Assembly: GCA_014189435.1 (NCBI GenBank)
Contig: CP050293.1
Span: 4,345,001 to 4,409,000, forward strand
DNA from: Mesorhizobium loti
GTDB lineage: Bacteria; Pseudomonadota; Alphaproteobacteria; Rhizobiales; Rhizobiaceae
DNA: 64,000 nucleotides
Direction: 5' to 3'
The position numbers and the translations under genes are program-made. The notes below the pieces were generated by a model. The model saw only the letters and a list, made by a program, of their open reading frames with translations. It ran no database searches and was not told the DNA's origin. Every line of letters starts with the position of its first letter. Position 1 is the stretch's first letter. Of the stretch, positions 16,553 to 23,682 are shown piece by piece.

Positions 16553-18220
16553 TCAGTTGCAGGGGTTGATGGTGAAGCCCTTGGCGTACTCGGCCAGGTG
16601 CTTCTCGCGGTCGGCGGGCGACATGGCACGCAGCGCATTGAGCGGCGATCCGAGCGTGTTGCCGCGCACGTCGTCGAGCGTCCACATCTCCTTGTCGTCG
16701 AAGCGCAGATGCGGCTGCGGAACCAGCGTCTTGCCGTCGGAACGGACGAAGTTCAGGTCCTTGATCGCATCGGCCAGATCCCAGCCGTCATAGAGCGTCT
16801 CCCACTCGCGCTTGCCGCTGAAGCGGCCCATCGCGGGCGTCGGCCGGCCCTGATACTCGTCGGCGAAGGCGACCGTTGCGGTCCACTTGTCGAGTTCGTG
16901 GGCGAAGGTATGGAGCTGGCCGTCGATCTCGCCGACCACCATGTCCTCGCGGATCAGGCAAGGAACGAGGCAGGACCAGCAGCGGTGCGGGTAGACGTAG
17001 CCGACGTCGCTGTTGAACAGCAGCACCTTCTCGCCCTTGTGGCTGAGCTTGGCGTACCATTTCCAGAAGTCGCCGAACTCGGCGTACCAGCCCGGATATT
17101 TGTGCTCGAACCACTCGAAGTCCTTGTCGGTCTGGGCTTCGATGCGCCAGAAATTGACCGGCCAGCCGACCGCGAAGAACTGCCCGACCTTGTGGACATA
17201 ATTCTTCTTCGTGATGCGTTCCCAGGCCGCCTGGACGTCGTCGTGATGGACCTTGATGCCGTATTTCTCGAGCGGCAGCATGTAGGTGCGATAGTAATCC
17301 TCATAGATCCAGCGGTGCCACATTTCCGCGTAGGACTCCTTGTTCTTGTCGCGGTTGGTGGTGCCGTATTCGATGAAGGTGCCGATGGCGGCATCGACGA
17401 TGGCGTGGTTCTGCCAGAAGGCGTAGCGCAGGTCGCGCTCGAGCAAGAGGTGGTTTTCCGGCTCCTTGAGCGCCGCCATCAGCAGCGAGTGGCCATTGCC
17501 GATATGCCGGCTCTCGTCGGACTGCACCGACAGGAACACCGTCGGCAGCGCGTAGTCGCCGTTGCGGGCGGCCTCCGAAGGCATGGCGACAAACAGCGTG
17601 TTTGTGAAGGCGGTCTCGGCAACCACGGTCAGGTACATGCAGGCGGCGGTCATCGTGTCGCCGGTGATGAAGCCCTCAGCGAACTGCCGGCCGATGGTCG
17701 TGGCGTAGCATTTTCCGAAGGCTTCCTCGGTGATGTCGAAGCCGGCCGGATCGATGTAGTTCTCCATGTACCATTTCTTCAAATTCATCTGGATCGTCGA
17801 GTGACGAAACTCGTCGATCATCTGCATCGTGAAGCCGGTTCTGAGTTCCTCACCAGGCGCGATGCGGGCGACCATCGCCATCGAGCGGGCAGCCGAGATT
17901 TCCGGGAAAGGGATGATGGCCAGGAAGAGCTTCATCCACTCGACCCAACGCGGCTCGACGTTGCGGAACATGTCGCCGCGCAGCGCCGCATCGAGCGCAC
18001 CGTAGACGCGGTTGTCCTTTTCTTCCTGCATCGGGAAATACGACCGCAGAACCTGCTTCATCGGGTCGCGCGGCGTCTTGTTGATCTTGTAGTCGGTCGG
18101 AAACGTCATCGCTTCCTGGACGTAGGAAGGATTCCAGCCGAGATCGGCAATCTTCTTGGTTGCCTCGCCGACGGAGATTCCGCGTTGCGAGGTAATCTTG
18201 TTGAGCGTCAGAGACGTCAT
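16553..18220 (-). CDS. mimA: Di-iron monooxygenase hydroxylase large (alpha) subunit
   Basis: A 555-residue alpha subunit of a group-5 soluble di-iron monooxygenase (propane/acetone/phenol oxidising MimA/PrmA type). Iron ligands are visible as E107 (FPEISAAR), E137 and H140 (DEFRH), E202 (VAETAF), E236 and H239 (DESRH). Other family signatures are RSYFPMQEEKDNRVYG and FEHKYPGWYAEF. The enzyme uses O2 and NADH-derived electrons to hydroxylate its substrate in the cytoplasm; propane to 2-propanol, acetone to acetol and phenol to hydroquinone are known for relatives. Which applies here cannot be read from sequence. Two starts are possible, ATG 18226 and 18220; the second is better spaced (9 nt) from GGAGG. 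Confidence 0.95.
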   Translation of the reverse strand: MTSLTLNKITSQRGISVGEATKKIADLGWNPSYVQEAMTFPTDYKINKTPRDPMKQVLRSYFPMQEEKDNRVYGALDAALRGDMFRNVEPRWVEWMKLFLAIIPFPEISAARSMAMVARIAPGEELRTGFTMQMIDEFRHSTIQMNLKKWYMENYIDPAGFDITEEAFGKCYATTIGRQFAEGFITGDTMTAACMYLTVVAETAFTNTLFVAMPSEAARNGDYALPTVFLSVQSDESRHIGNGHSLLMAALKEPENHLLLERDLRYAFWQNHAIVDAAIGTFIEYGTTNRDKNKESYAEMWHRWIYEDYYRTYMLPLEKYGIKVHHDDVQAAWERITKKNYVHKVGQFFAVGWPVNFWRIEAQTDKDFEWFEHKYPGWYAEFGDFWKWYAKLSHKGEKVLLFNSDVGYVYPHRCWSCLVPCLIREDMVVGEIDGQLHTFAHELDKWTATVAFADEYQGRPTPAMGRFSGKREWETLYDGWDLADAIKDLNFVRSDGKTLVPQPHLRFDDKEMWTLDDVRGNTLGSPLNALRAMSPADREKHLAEYAKGFTINPCN

Positions 18221-18514
18221 GGTCATAAGCCTCCACCAGGTTTGAGCCGCAGGTCCCTTGACCCCGGCATGAAGCGGCACACAGCACCGCCAGTGAGAGT
18301 GCGAGCGGCACGACAAAGGGTTGCGCATCGAGGCGCGACTCATGGTCCGGCCGTTCAAGTGGATCGCGGCAAAGGTTTCGAGGTGTTTTGGCAGAGACCC
18401 GCGGCGCCAACCGCATGTGCGATGGGCGTATCGAAGCGGTCTCTGCTTCCTCCGTTCCTTCGTTCTTTTGGCACCGCGTCAAAAGCGCGATGGGCTTCTT
18501 GTAGGAATGTACAA

Positions 18515-18531
18515 AGCAAGCGTCGTGCCAA
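18515..18531 (-). promoter_or_regulatory. Sigma-54 (-24/-12) promoter of the monooxygenase operon
   Basis: On the minus strand the bases read TTGGCACG, ACGC, TTGCT, a full match to the RpoN consensus YTGGCACG-N4-TTGCW. Transcription should begin near 18504, about 280 bases before mimA. It fits the AAA+ activator with an intact GAFTGA loop encoded at 6392-8470. Confidence 0.92.
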
Positions 18532-18604
18532 TTTGAAAATAGCGCCCACGGCTGGGGCTCAAAACAAAACCGCCGCTCTTGCAACACATGAGCATACGGC
18601 CAAC

Positions 18605-18641
18605 TGTAACGTTCTTTTACATTCGTAACGTACGCCTGTAA
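18605..18641. promoter_or_regulatory. Candidate activator binding sites (TGTAA inverted repeat)
   Basis: TGTAA and TTACA form a perfect inverted repeat with a 7-base spacer (18605-18621). A GTA-ACG-TAC element at 18625-18633 and another TGTAA at 18637-18641 follow. They lie about 75-125 bases upstream of the sigma-54 promoter, the usual place for enhancer sites of AcoR-type activators. Assignment to the activator is inferred. Confidence 0.6.
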
Positions 18642-18784
18642 TATTTATCGTCTATTCGCAACTGCAATATATTTAGTTAGCACGCGCAGCAAATACGAAA
18701 ACAAATATCATCTATTCAATTCTACGTCTTTCTCTACTATTTGAAGGCGGCGCCCATGGGCGGGCCTCCCGCTGGAGAGAGACA

Positions 18785-19258
18785 ATGCCGAGCGATAGAG
18801 ACAGTCGGGGACCGCCCGAGCCAATGTCCAGCCAGGCCGACGGTGTCACCGGCGATCTTGTCAGGCTGATGCCCCGCGATCTGGTCTTTGTCATGCGCTT
18901 CATGGGCGAGAGCCAACATCGCCTGCAAAGCCACTTCCAGGACTTCATCCGGGCCGAGCTTGCCGCCGGCGGCGTCACCACGGAAACGCATCCGATGATC
19001 CATCTGTTCATCGAAAACCACGCGATCCTGTTGCGGGACTTCGTGTTTTCCGGCGTTTCGCTGACGCGCCAGTTCCGCGTCGACGAGATCGAGCGCCTCA
19101 CCGGCGACACGACGTCGATGATCCGCGTCGACATCTGGGATCAGCTCAAGAGCCACATCGAGACGGCCGAAAAACAGTTCCAGTCACAGGCCGGCACGTT
19201 GCCAAAATTGCTGTCGGCCTTCGAAAAACCACCCGGGGCTTTGGGGAGCAAAAAATGA
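18785..19258 (+). CDS. Unknown helical protein, first gene of the operon divergent from mimA
   Basis: A 157-residue soluble protein with GGAGAGAGAC just before its ATG. It has no signal peptide or membrane segment. The sequence is largely helical and amphipathic (FVMRFMGESQHRLQSHFQDF, HPMIHLFIENHAILLRDFVF) with a Pro/Gly/Lys-rich C-terminus. I do not recognise a family. It opens a four-gene plus-strand operon transcribed away from mimA across a shared control region and overlaps the next gene by 4 bases (ATGA), so the two proteins are probably made together. A role connected to the monooxygenase is inferred from position only. Confidence 0.75.
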   Translation: MPSDRDSRGPPEPMSSQADGVTGDLVRLMPRDLVFVMRFMGESQHRLQSHFQDFIRAELAAGGVTTETHPMIHLFIENHAILLRDFVFSGVSLTRQFRVDEIERLTGDTTSMIRVDIWDQLKSHIETAEKQFQSQAGTLPKLLSAFEKPPGALGSKK

Positions 19259-19578
19259 CAGGAGTATCCGATATCGCCAGGCGTGACGCGCTGCTCGCCC
19301 GCCGGCTCGATCTGGTCGCCAATGTCTCCGCGCTTACCGCCGAGGCGCTGCGGCTCAATCAGAAACGCGCCGGCATCGAGATGGATGTGCTGCGCCTCGA
19401 GCTGGAGATCGGCAGAAACGGCGCCAGCGAGCAACTGGTGCGGGACTTGCATGAGGCAGAGCAGAGCGCGGCGGCGGTCATGCAGGCATGCGCGGCGTGC
19501 GAGGACCGCATCGTCGCGGCGGAAGGCGATGTCGAGGACGTTGATCGCCAGCTGGCCGCAACGGCGAACGAGGATTGA
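19255..19578 (+). CDS. Small coiled-coil protein of unknown function
   Basis: A 107-residue protein, almost entirely Ala, Leu, Glu and Arg rich, with heptad-like spacing (LARRLDLVANVSALTAEALR, DVLRLELEIG, LHEAEQSAAAVMQ). A pair of cysteines (QACAACED) sits near residue 83. No catalytic motif or membrane segment is seen. Its start overlaps the stop of the preceding gene by 4 bases, and the beta-propeller gene begins 13 bases after it. Small coiled coils of this sort usually bridge larger partners, so an adaptor role for the flanking proteins is a reasonable guess. Confidence 0.75.
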   Translation: MTGVSDIARRDALLARRLDLVANVSALTAEALRLNQKRAGIEMDVLRLELEIGRNGASEQLVRDLHEAEQSAAAVMQACAACEDRIVAAEGDVEDVDRQLAATANED

Positions 19579-19591
19579 CGGGAGAGACGGC

Positions 19592-20719
19592 ATGAACCAG
19601 CAGACGATGCAGAACCTGACCTTGTTCGACCTTCTGGCGCGGAGTTGGCGTCGCCCGTCGGCAATCGCCGATCTGCGCTTCAGCGCCGACGGTTCGGCTG
19701 TTGCCTTCACCTGCGTGGATGGAACCATCGCCATTGCCGCGGTCGCCGATCACGAGCCGCCGGAAACGCGGATCAGGGTGAGCAACGATCTCGGGCAGAC
19801 GACGATCCGCCCAAGGGAAAAGCCACCCGTCCCGCTGATCGCCACGGCGGCATTCGGAGATGGCGATGTCCCGATCGCTGCCTATGCGCATTCCGGCTTT
19901 CTGGTCGGCGCGGCCAGCGGCGATGTGCTGCATCTGGCCGCCGACGGTGAAGCAGCGGCCCCCTTGGTCAGGATCGACGGACCGATCGCCGCCATCGACC
20001 ACAGCGCCAGGACGGACATGACAGCCATCAGCAATGGGCATGATGTCTTCCTGTCGCGCGGCCAAGGCGGCGCAGTGCAACTGAAACATGCCGTGACATC
20101 GTCCATGGACGCCCTTGCTTTCTCACCTGGCGGGCGTCGCCTCGCCTGCGGCCTGGATGAGGGACTGTCGATCTGGTCCGTCGAAGGCGACGCCGCATTG
20201 ATACGCGATGTCTCTTTTCCAGCGCGCCCGGTGTCGATCCGCTGGAGCGGCGACGGCACATGGCTGGCCTGCGGGCTGGAAACAGGAGGCCTTGCCCTGG
20301 TCGGCATGGCCGATGGCCGCGCCGACATCGTCACGGGATTTCCGTCGCCTGTGCGGACCGTGTACTGGAGCCGGCCGGCCAATGCGCTGTTTGCCTCGGG
20401 CGCCTTCCGGATCGCCGGCTGGTCGATGACCGCGCCGCCGGTTGGCGGCGAAACCTCCGGCGCGCTGGAGACGGGTCGTGCCGGGCTGGTGCTGGTCGAA
20501 ACGGTGGCGGCGCACCCTGAGAAGAAACTCGTTGCGGCCGGCTACGCCAACGGGCGGATCACCATCGCCCAGATCGGCGCCCGCGACGAACTCCTCGTCA
20601 GGCCTTTGGGCAGCGCGGTCACCGCGCTTGCCTGGTCCGGCGACGGACGGCACCTGGCGGTGGGCGCCGTCGACGGCACCGCCGCGATCGTCACCTTTCC
20701 AGCGCAGATGTTCAAATAA
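19592..20719 (+). CDS. WD40-like beta-propeller protein
   Basis: A 375-residue protein built of repeated beta-blades, with recurring patterns such as DLRFSADGSAVAFTCVDGTI, LAFSPGGRRLACGLDEGLSI, RWSGDGTWLACGLETGGL and AWSGDGRHLAVGAVDGTAAI. About seven blades fit, giving one full propeller. The first 25 residues carry an amphipathic stretch (NLTLFDLLARSWRRP) but no signal peptide, so it is cytoplasmic. ATG 19592 has GGGAGAGA 7 nt upstream. Propellers of this kind are protein-binding platforms; here it sits between a coiled-coil protein and a 57-residue protein in the operon divergent from the monooxygenase. No enzyme activity is suggested. Confidence 0.85.
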   Translation: MNQQTMQNLTLFDLLARSWRRPSAIADLRFSADGSAVAFTCVDGTIAIAAVADHEPPETRIRVSNDLGQTTIRPREKPPVPLIATAAFGDGDVPIAAYAHSGFLVGAASGDVLHLAADGEAAAPLVRIDGPIAAIDHSARTDMTAISNGHDVFLSRGQGGAVQLKHAVTSSMDALAFSPGGRRLACGLDEGLSIWSVEGDAALIRDVSFPARPVSIRWSGDGTWLACGLETGGLALVGMADGRADIVTGFPSPVRTVYWSRPANALFASGAFRIAGWSMTAPPVGGETSGALETGRAGLVLVETVAAHPEKKLVAAGYANGRITIAQIGARDELLVRPLGSAVTALAWSGDGRHLAVGAVDGTAAIVTFPAQMFK

Positions 20720-20751
20720 CGGACGCAGTCCACGTCAAACAGGAGGATAGA

Positions 20752-20925
20752 ATGCAGACCGAACTCACCGCAGAGGACGAGAGCAAGGACGAATTTTTCG
20801 AGCGGCTAGCCAAGCTGTCGGAAGAGATGGTGGCCAGGCACGGCAAGGATTTCAGCATGGGCGCGCTGGTGCTCGCCGCCCGCTGGATCGCCGAAAACCG
20901 CGTCGGCCAGTTGAAGACGAACTGA
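20752..20925 (+). CDS. 57-aa acidic protein, last gene of the operon divergent from mimA
   Basis: A short gene with AGGAGG 6 nt before its ATG, directly following the beta-propeller gene with a 32-base gap. The product begins MQTELTAEDESKDEFFERLA, is strongly acidic at the N-terminus, and has a helical C-terminal half (SMGALVLAARWIAENRVG). There is no stop or unusual codon use. The strong ribosome site and consistent codon choice support it as real. Function unknown; its size suits a regulatory or bridging subunit of a complex. Confidence 0.7.
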   Translation: MQTELTAEDESKDEFFERLAKLSEEMVARHGKDFSMGALVLAARWIAENRVGQLKTN

Positions 20926-20987
20926 ACCAACGCGATTGTCCGTCCTCGGGCGACGGGACGAAATGAACAGCGTGACGCGCGACCAGG

Positions 20988-21851
20988 CTATGCGCCGGCT
21001 GTTGCATCAGACAATCTTTTGGCGTGCCATCTCAGATGGTCGTCCATGAATGTCGAAATGAAGAAATACGAGTGGTCGTAGCCGTCCTGCATTCGCAGTG
21101 TCAGCGGAATGCGGGCCTTGGCGCAGGCCGCATCGAGAAGCCAGGGCCTCAGCCCATCGTTGAGAAATCCGTCCGAGGTGCCTTGATCGATGAAAAATTC
21201 GGGAAAACGGTGTCCATCCTCGACGAGCGAGGTGGCGTCGTAGCTGCGCCACGAGGCCTCGTCCTTGCCGAGATATTTTTCGAAGGCCGGCCTCGACCAG
21301 CCGGCGGTGGCTGGCTGCACAATCGGCGCAAACGCCGAACAGCTTTTGAAGCGTCCCGGATTCTTCAGGGCAATCGTCAGCGCACCGTGCCCACCCATCG
21401 AATGGCCAAAGATTGACTGACGTCTCATGTCGGCCGGAAACTCCTGCGCGATCAGGGCGGGCAGCTCCTCGGTGATGTAGGAATACATGCGATAGTTCTT
21501 CGCGTAAGGCTCCTGAGTCGCATCGACGTAGAAGCCGGCGCCACTGCCAAACTGCCAATTGTCCTTCTCGTCAGGAATATCGGTGCCGCGGGGACTGGTG
21601 TCGGAACAGACGACGATCAAGCCAAGCTCCGCGGCCATCCGCCTGTACTCGCCCTTGTCCATCACATTCGCATGGGTGCAAGTGAGGCCGGAGAGGTACC
21701 ACACAACCGGGCAAGGCATTTCACGGGCCTGCGGCGGCACGAAAACGGCAAAATTCATGTCGCAGGCGCAGGCCTCCGAAGCATGGGAATAGACGCCCTG
21801 CACGCCGCCATGCGACTTGGCAGCGGAGATGACCTTCATCTGTTCTGACAT
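20988..21851 (-). CDS. fghA: S-formylglutathione hydrolase
   Basis: A 287-residue esterase-D family alpha/beta hydrolase. The nucleophile is S151 in IFGHSMGGHGAL; the catalytic histidine is in GYDHSYFFIS and an aspartate lies near DQGTSDGF. WYLSGLTCTH is the family oxyanion-loop signature. It cleaves S-formylglutathione to formate and glutathione, the second step of glutathione-dependent formaldehyde detoxification. Start ATG 21851 follows GGAGAGAAG. It converges on the four-gene operon and lies next to the monooxygenase locus, suggesting that formaldehyde or a C1 product arises during growth on the substrate. No S-(hydroxymethyl)glutathione dehydrogenase gene is seen nearby, although the ADH at 9254 is a candidate for alcohol oxidation. 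Confidence 0.93.
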   Translation of the reverse strand: MSEQMKVISAAKSHGGVQGVYSHASEACACDMNFAVFVPPQAREMPCPVVWYLSGLTCTHANVMDKGEYRRMAAELGLIVVCSDTSPRGTDIPDEKDNWQFGSGAGFYVDATQEPYAKNYRMYSYITEELPALIAQEFPADMRRQSIFGHSMGGHGALTIALKNPGRFKSCSAFAPIVQPATAGWSRPAFEKYLGKDEASWRSYDATSLVEDGHRFPEFFIDQGTSDGFLNDGLRPWLLDAACAKARIPLTLRMQDGYDHSYFFISTFMDDHLRWHAKRLSDATAGA

Positions 21852-22013
21852 GTGCTTCTCTCCGCCAATTTCAAACGCCAACCACGGGTGGTGTCTACGG
21901 CATCGGTTGGGATCGCGGCAACCCCGGTGAACCTATCGGCGGCGCGACAGCCAAGGCTCACTCTGCCGGCGTCGGACGCACTCGAATTGACTGAGCGTCC
22001 CGGCGTCTGGCCA

Positions 22014-22847
22014 TCACAATTTGGGACGCCCTGAAGCCGGCAAAGCGCTGACGCTGACCACCGTCACTTTCCGCTCGGCGGAGTGCAAGGACGAAAGTGC
22101 GTCCTGGGAGATACCCTCGTCGGTGATCACCTCGTCGATCTCGGAAATATCCGAAAGCGTGCAGAAACCAGGCGCGGTGAACTTCGAGCTGTCGACGAGC
22201 AGGATCGTCTTGCGGGCAGACGAGATCATGGCGCGCTTGAGCGACGCCACCTCCAACGACGTTTCCGTCAGCAGCGTGCCCGTCACAGCCGAAGCACCGG
22301 TCATGCAGAGATCGGCATGGAGCGTCTTGATGAAGCTCTCGCCCGGCTCGCCGGCAAGGTGCCGGTAGCCAGGACGGACGGTGCCGCCGGGCAGGATGAT
22401 GCGCCAGGATTTGATGTCGGCCGCGAAATCGGCGATCTGGAGACTGTTCGTCACCACGGTCAACGGCAAATCCCGCTCGGCGGCGGCGCGCACCACCTCC
22501 ATGACGGTGGAGGAACTGTCGAAGATAACGCTATCGCGAGCGCTCAGCCGCTGCGCGGCCTCGCGGCCGATCGCAACCTTTTCGGCATGCTGCAGCTCCG
22601 CATTGACGGTCATCTCGCGTTCGAAGGTGGCGCGCATCGGCTGCAGCAGGTGCGCCCCGCCATGGGTGCGCTCGAGGTACCCTTTTTCCACCAGATGTTC
22701 GAGATCGCGCCTTACCGTCGATTGCGACCCACCTATCGTGTCGGCGAGCTCCTGGATGCTGGCCGCGCCGCTGACGCGCAGGTGCTCCAGGATCAGCGCC
22801 TGCCGTTTGGCAGGAACGATATCGACGCGTTTGCTCGGAGACTCCAT
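22014..22847 (-). CDS. DeoR-family transcriptional repressor
   Basis: A 277-residue regulator with an N-terminal winged helix (about 12-65; ASIQELADTIGGSQSTVRRD is the recognition region, HGGAHL the wing) and a C-terminal DeoR sensor domain that binds phosphorylated sugars (IFDSSSTVMEVV, LPLTVVTNS, LPGGTVRPGY, LVDSSKF). Start ATG 22847 has AGGTGA upstream. It sits downstream of the SDR and kinase genes on the same strand, so it probably regulates this operon and the divergent aldolase/ABC genes. A perfect palindrome TGTTTATAAACA at 25136-25147 in the divergent promoter is a possible operator. Confidence 0.9.
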   Translation of the reverse strand: MESPSKRVDIVPAKRQALILEHLRVSGAASIQELADTIGGSQSTVRRDLEHLVEKGYLERTHGGAHLLQPMRATFEREMTVNAELQHAEKVAIGREAAQRLSARDSVIFDSSSTVMEVVRAAAERDLPLTVVTNSLQIADFAADIKSWRIILPGGTVRPGYRHLAGEPGESFIKTLHADLCMTGASAVTGTLLTETSLEVASLKRAMISSARKTILLVDSSKFTAPGFCTLSDISEIDEVITDEGISQDALSSLHSAERKVTVVSVSALPASGRPKL

Positions 22848-22896
22848 GCTTCACCTGCTCGATGGCCGACAGATTTCAGGCCAAATCAGTCAATCT

Positions 22897-23670
22897 CTAC
22901 CAAATGGTGTAACCGCAATCCACAACCACCACCGCACCGGTCATAGCGCTCGCTGCATCCGAGGCGAGGAAGAGGATGGGGGCAGCAATCTCGTCGGCGC
23001 GCGCGACGCGCTTCATCGGCGTCATATCCATCCATACCGGCATCAGTCTGTCGTCGGTGAAGCCGCCGCGCGACATGACGGTATCGACATAGGTCGGCGC
23101 GACGCAGTTTACCCTGACGCCGCGTTCGGCCCATTCTCCGGCAAGGGAACGTGTCATGTGGTGGACCGCTGCCTTGGCCGAATTGTAGTGCACCTGACGT
23201 TGCGGCTTGTTTGAGACCAGTCCGGACATGGAACCGAGCGTGACGATCGAGCCACGGCCACGTTCGAGCATGGGTCTTGCGAACTCCCGGCAGGACCAAT
23301 AGGCGCCGTTCAGGTCGACGTCGACCACCTTCAGCCATACCTCGTCGCTCATCTCCTCCCCGCCGGTGTCGGGCCAGGCGATCCCGGCATTGGCGATCAG
23401 GATATCGACCGCGCCGTGACGTTCGTTGGCGGATCGCGCAGCTGCGGCAACCGCCCTGGAATCGGTTACGTCGAGCTGCACCGCCTCGACATCGTGGCCC
23501 TTGCGCTTCAGCTCGTCGCGCCCTGTCTCCAGCACCTGCGGATCCATGTCCGATATGATGACCCGTGCGCCGGCCTCGGCGAGTGCTTCGGCCGTCGACA
23601 GGCCAATGCCGCGGCCACCGCCGGTGATAAAGGCAGTCTTGCCATCAAGGCGGAACCGTTCGAGAAACAT
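22897..23670 (-). CDS. Short-chain dehydrogenase/reductase, sugar or polyol type
   Basis: A 257-residue classical SDR. Cofactor motif TGGGRGIG near residue 16, NAG in LIANAGIAWP, active-site serine in VTLGSMSGL, and YxxxK in HYNSAKAAV are all present. An aspartate following the second strand (IISDMD) suggests NAD rather than NADP. It follows the kinase gene by 12 bases in an operon with the DeoR repressor, so it should act early in a sugar pathway, converting a polyol or sugar to the keto form; the substrate cannot be read from sequence. Confidence 0.88.
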   Translation of the reverse strand: MFLERFRLDGKTAFITGGGRGIGLSTAEALAEAGARVIISDMDPQVLETGRDELKRKGHDVEAVQLDVTDSRAVAAAARSANERHGAVDILIANAGIAWPDTGGEEMSDEVWLKVVDVDLNGAYWSCREFARPMLERGRGSIVTLGSMSGLVSNKPQRQVHYNSAKAAVHHMTRSLAGEWAERGVRVNCVAPTYVDTVMSRGGFTDDRLMPVWMDMTPMKRVARADEIAAPILFLASDAASAMTGAVVVVDCGYTIW

Positions 23671-23682
23671 GAGGATTGTCCT

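Larger units (their letters stand above)
18227..18784. other. Divergent control region between mimA and the four-gene unknown operon
   Basis: No gene is seen in these 558 bases. It contains a consensus sigma-54 promoter for mimA and TGTAA repeats further upstream, both listed separately. The stretch from about 18600 to 18735 is strikingly AT-rich for this genome, as expected for bending or IHF sites between an enhancer and a sigma-54 promoter. The mimA transcript would carry an untranslated leader of about 280 bases. No clear promoter for the rightward operon was identified. Confidence 0.6.

Noticed and set aside
16598..18628. Plus-strand 676-codon open frame opposite mimA
   Set aside because: It mirrors the mimA coding frame in GC-rich DNA and has no recognisable domain; mimA is certain.
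18677..18693. Sigma-54-like TTAGCACG element in the plus direction for the four-gene operon
   Set aside because: The -24 half is altered and no TTGC -12 half follows at the right spacing.
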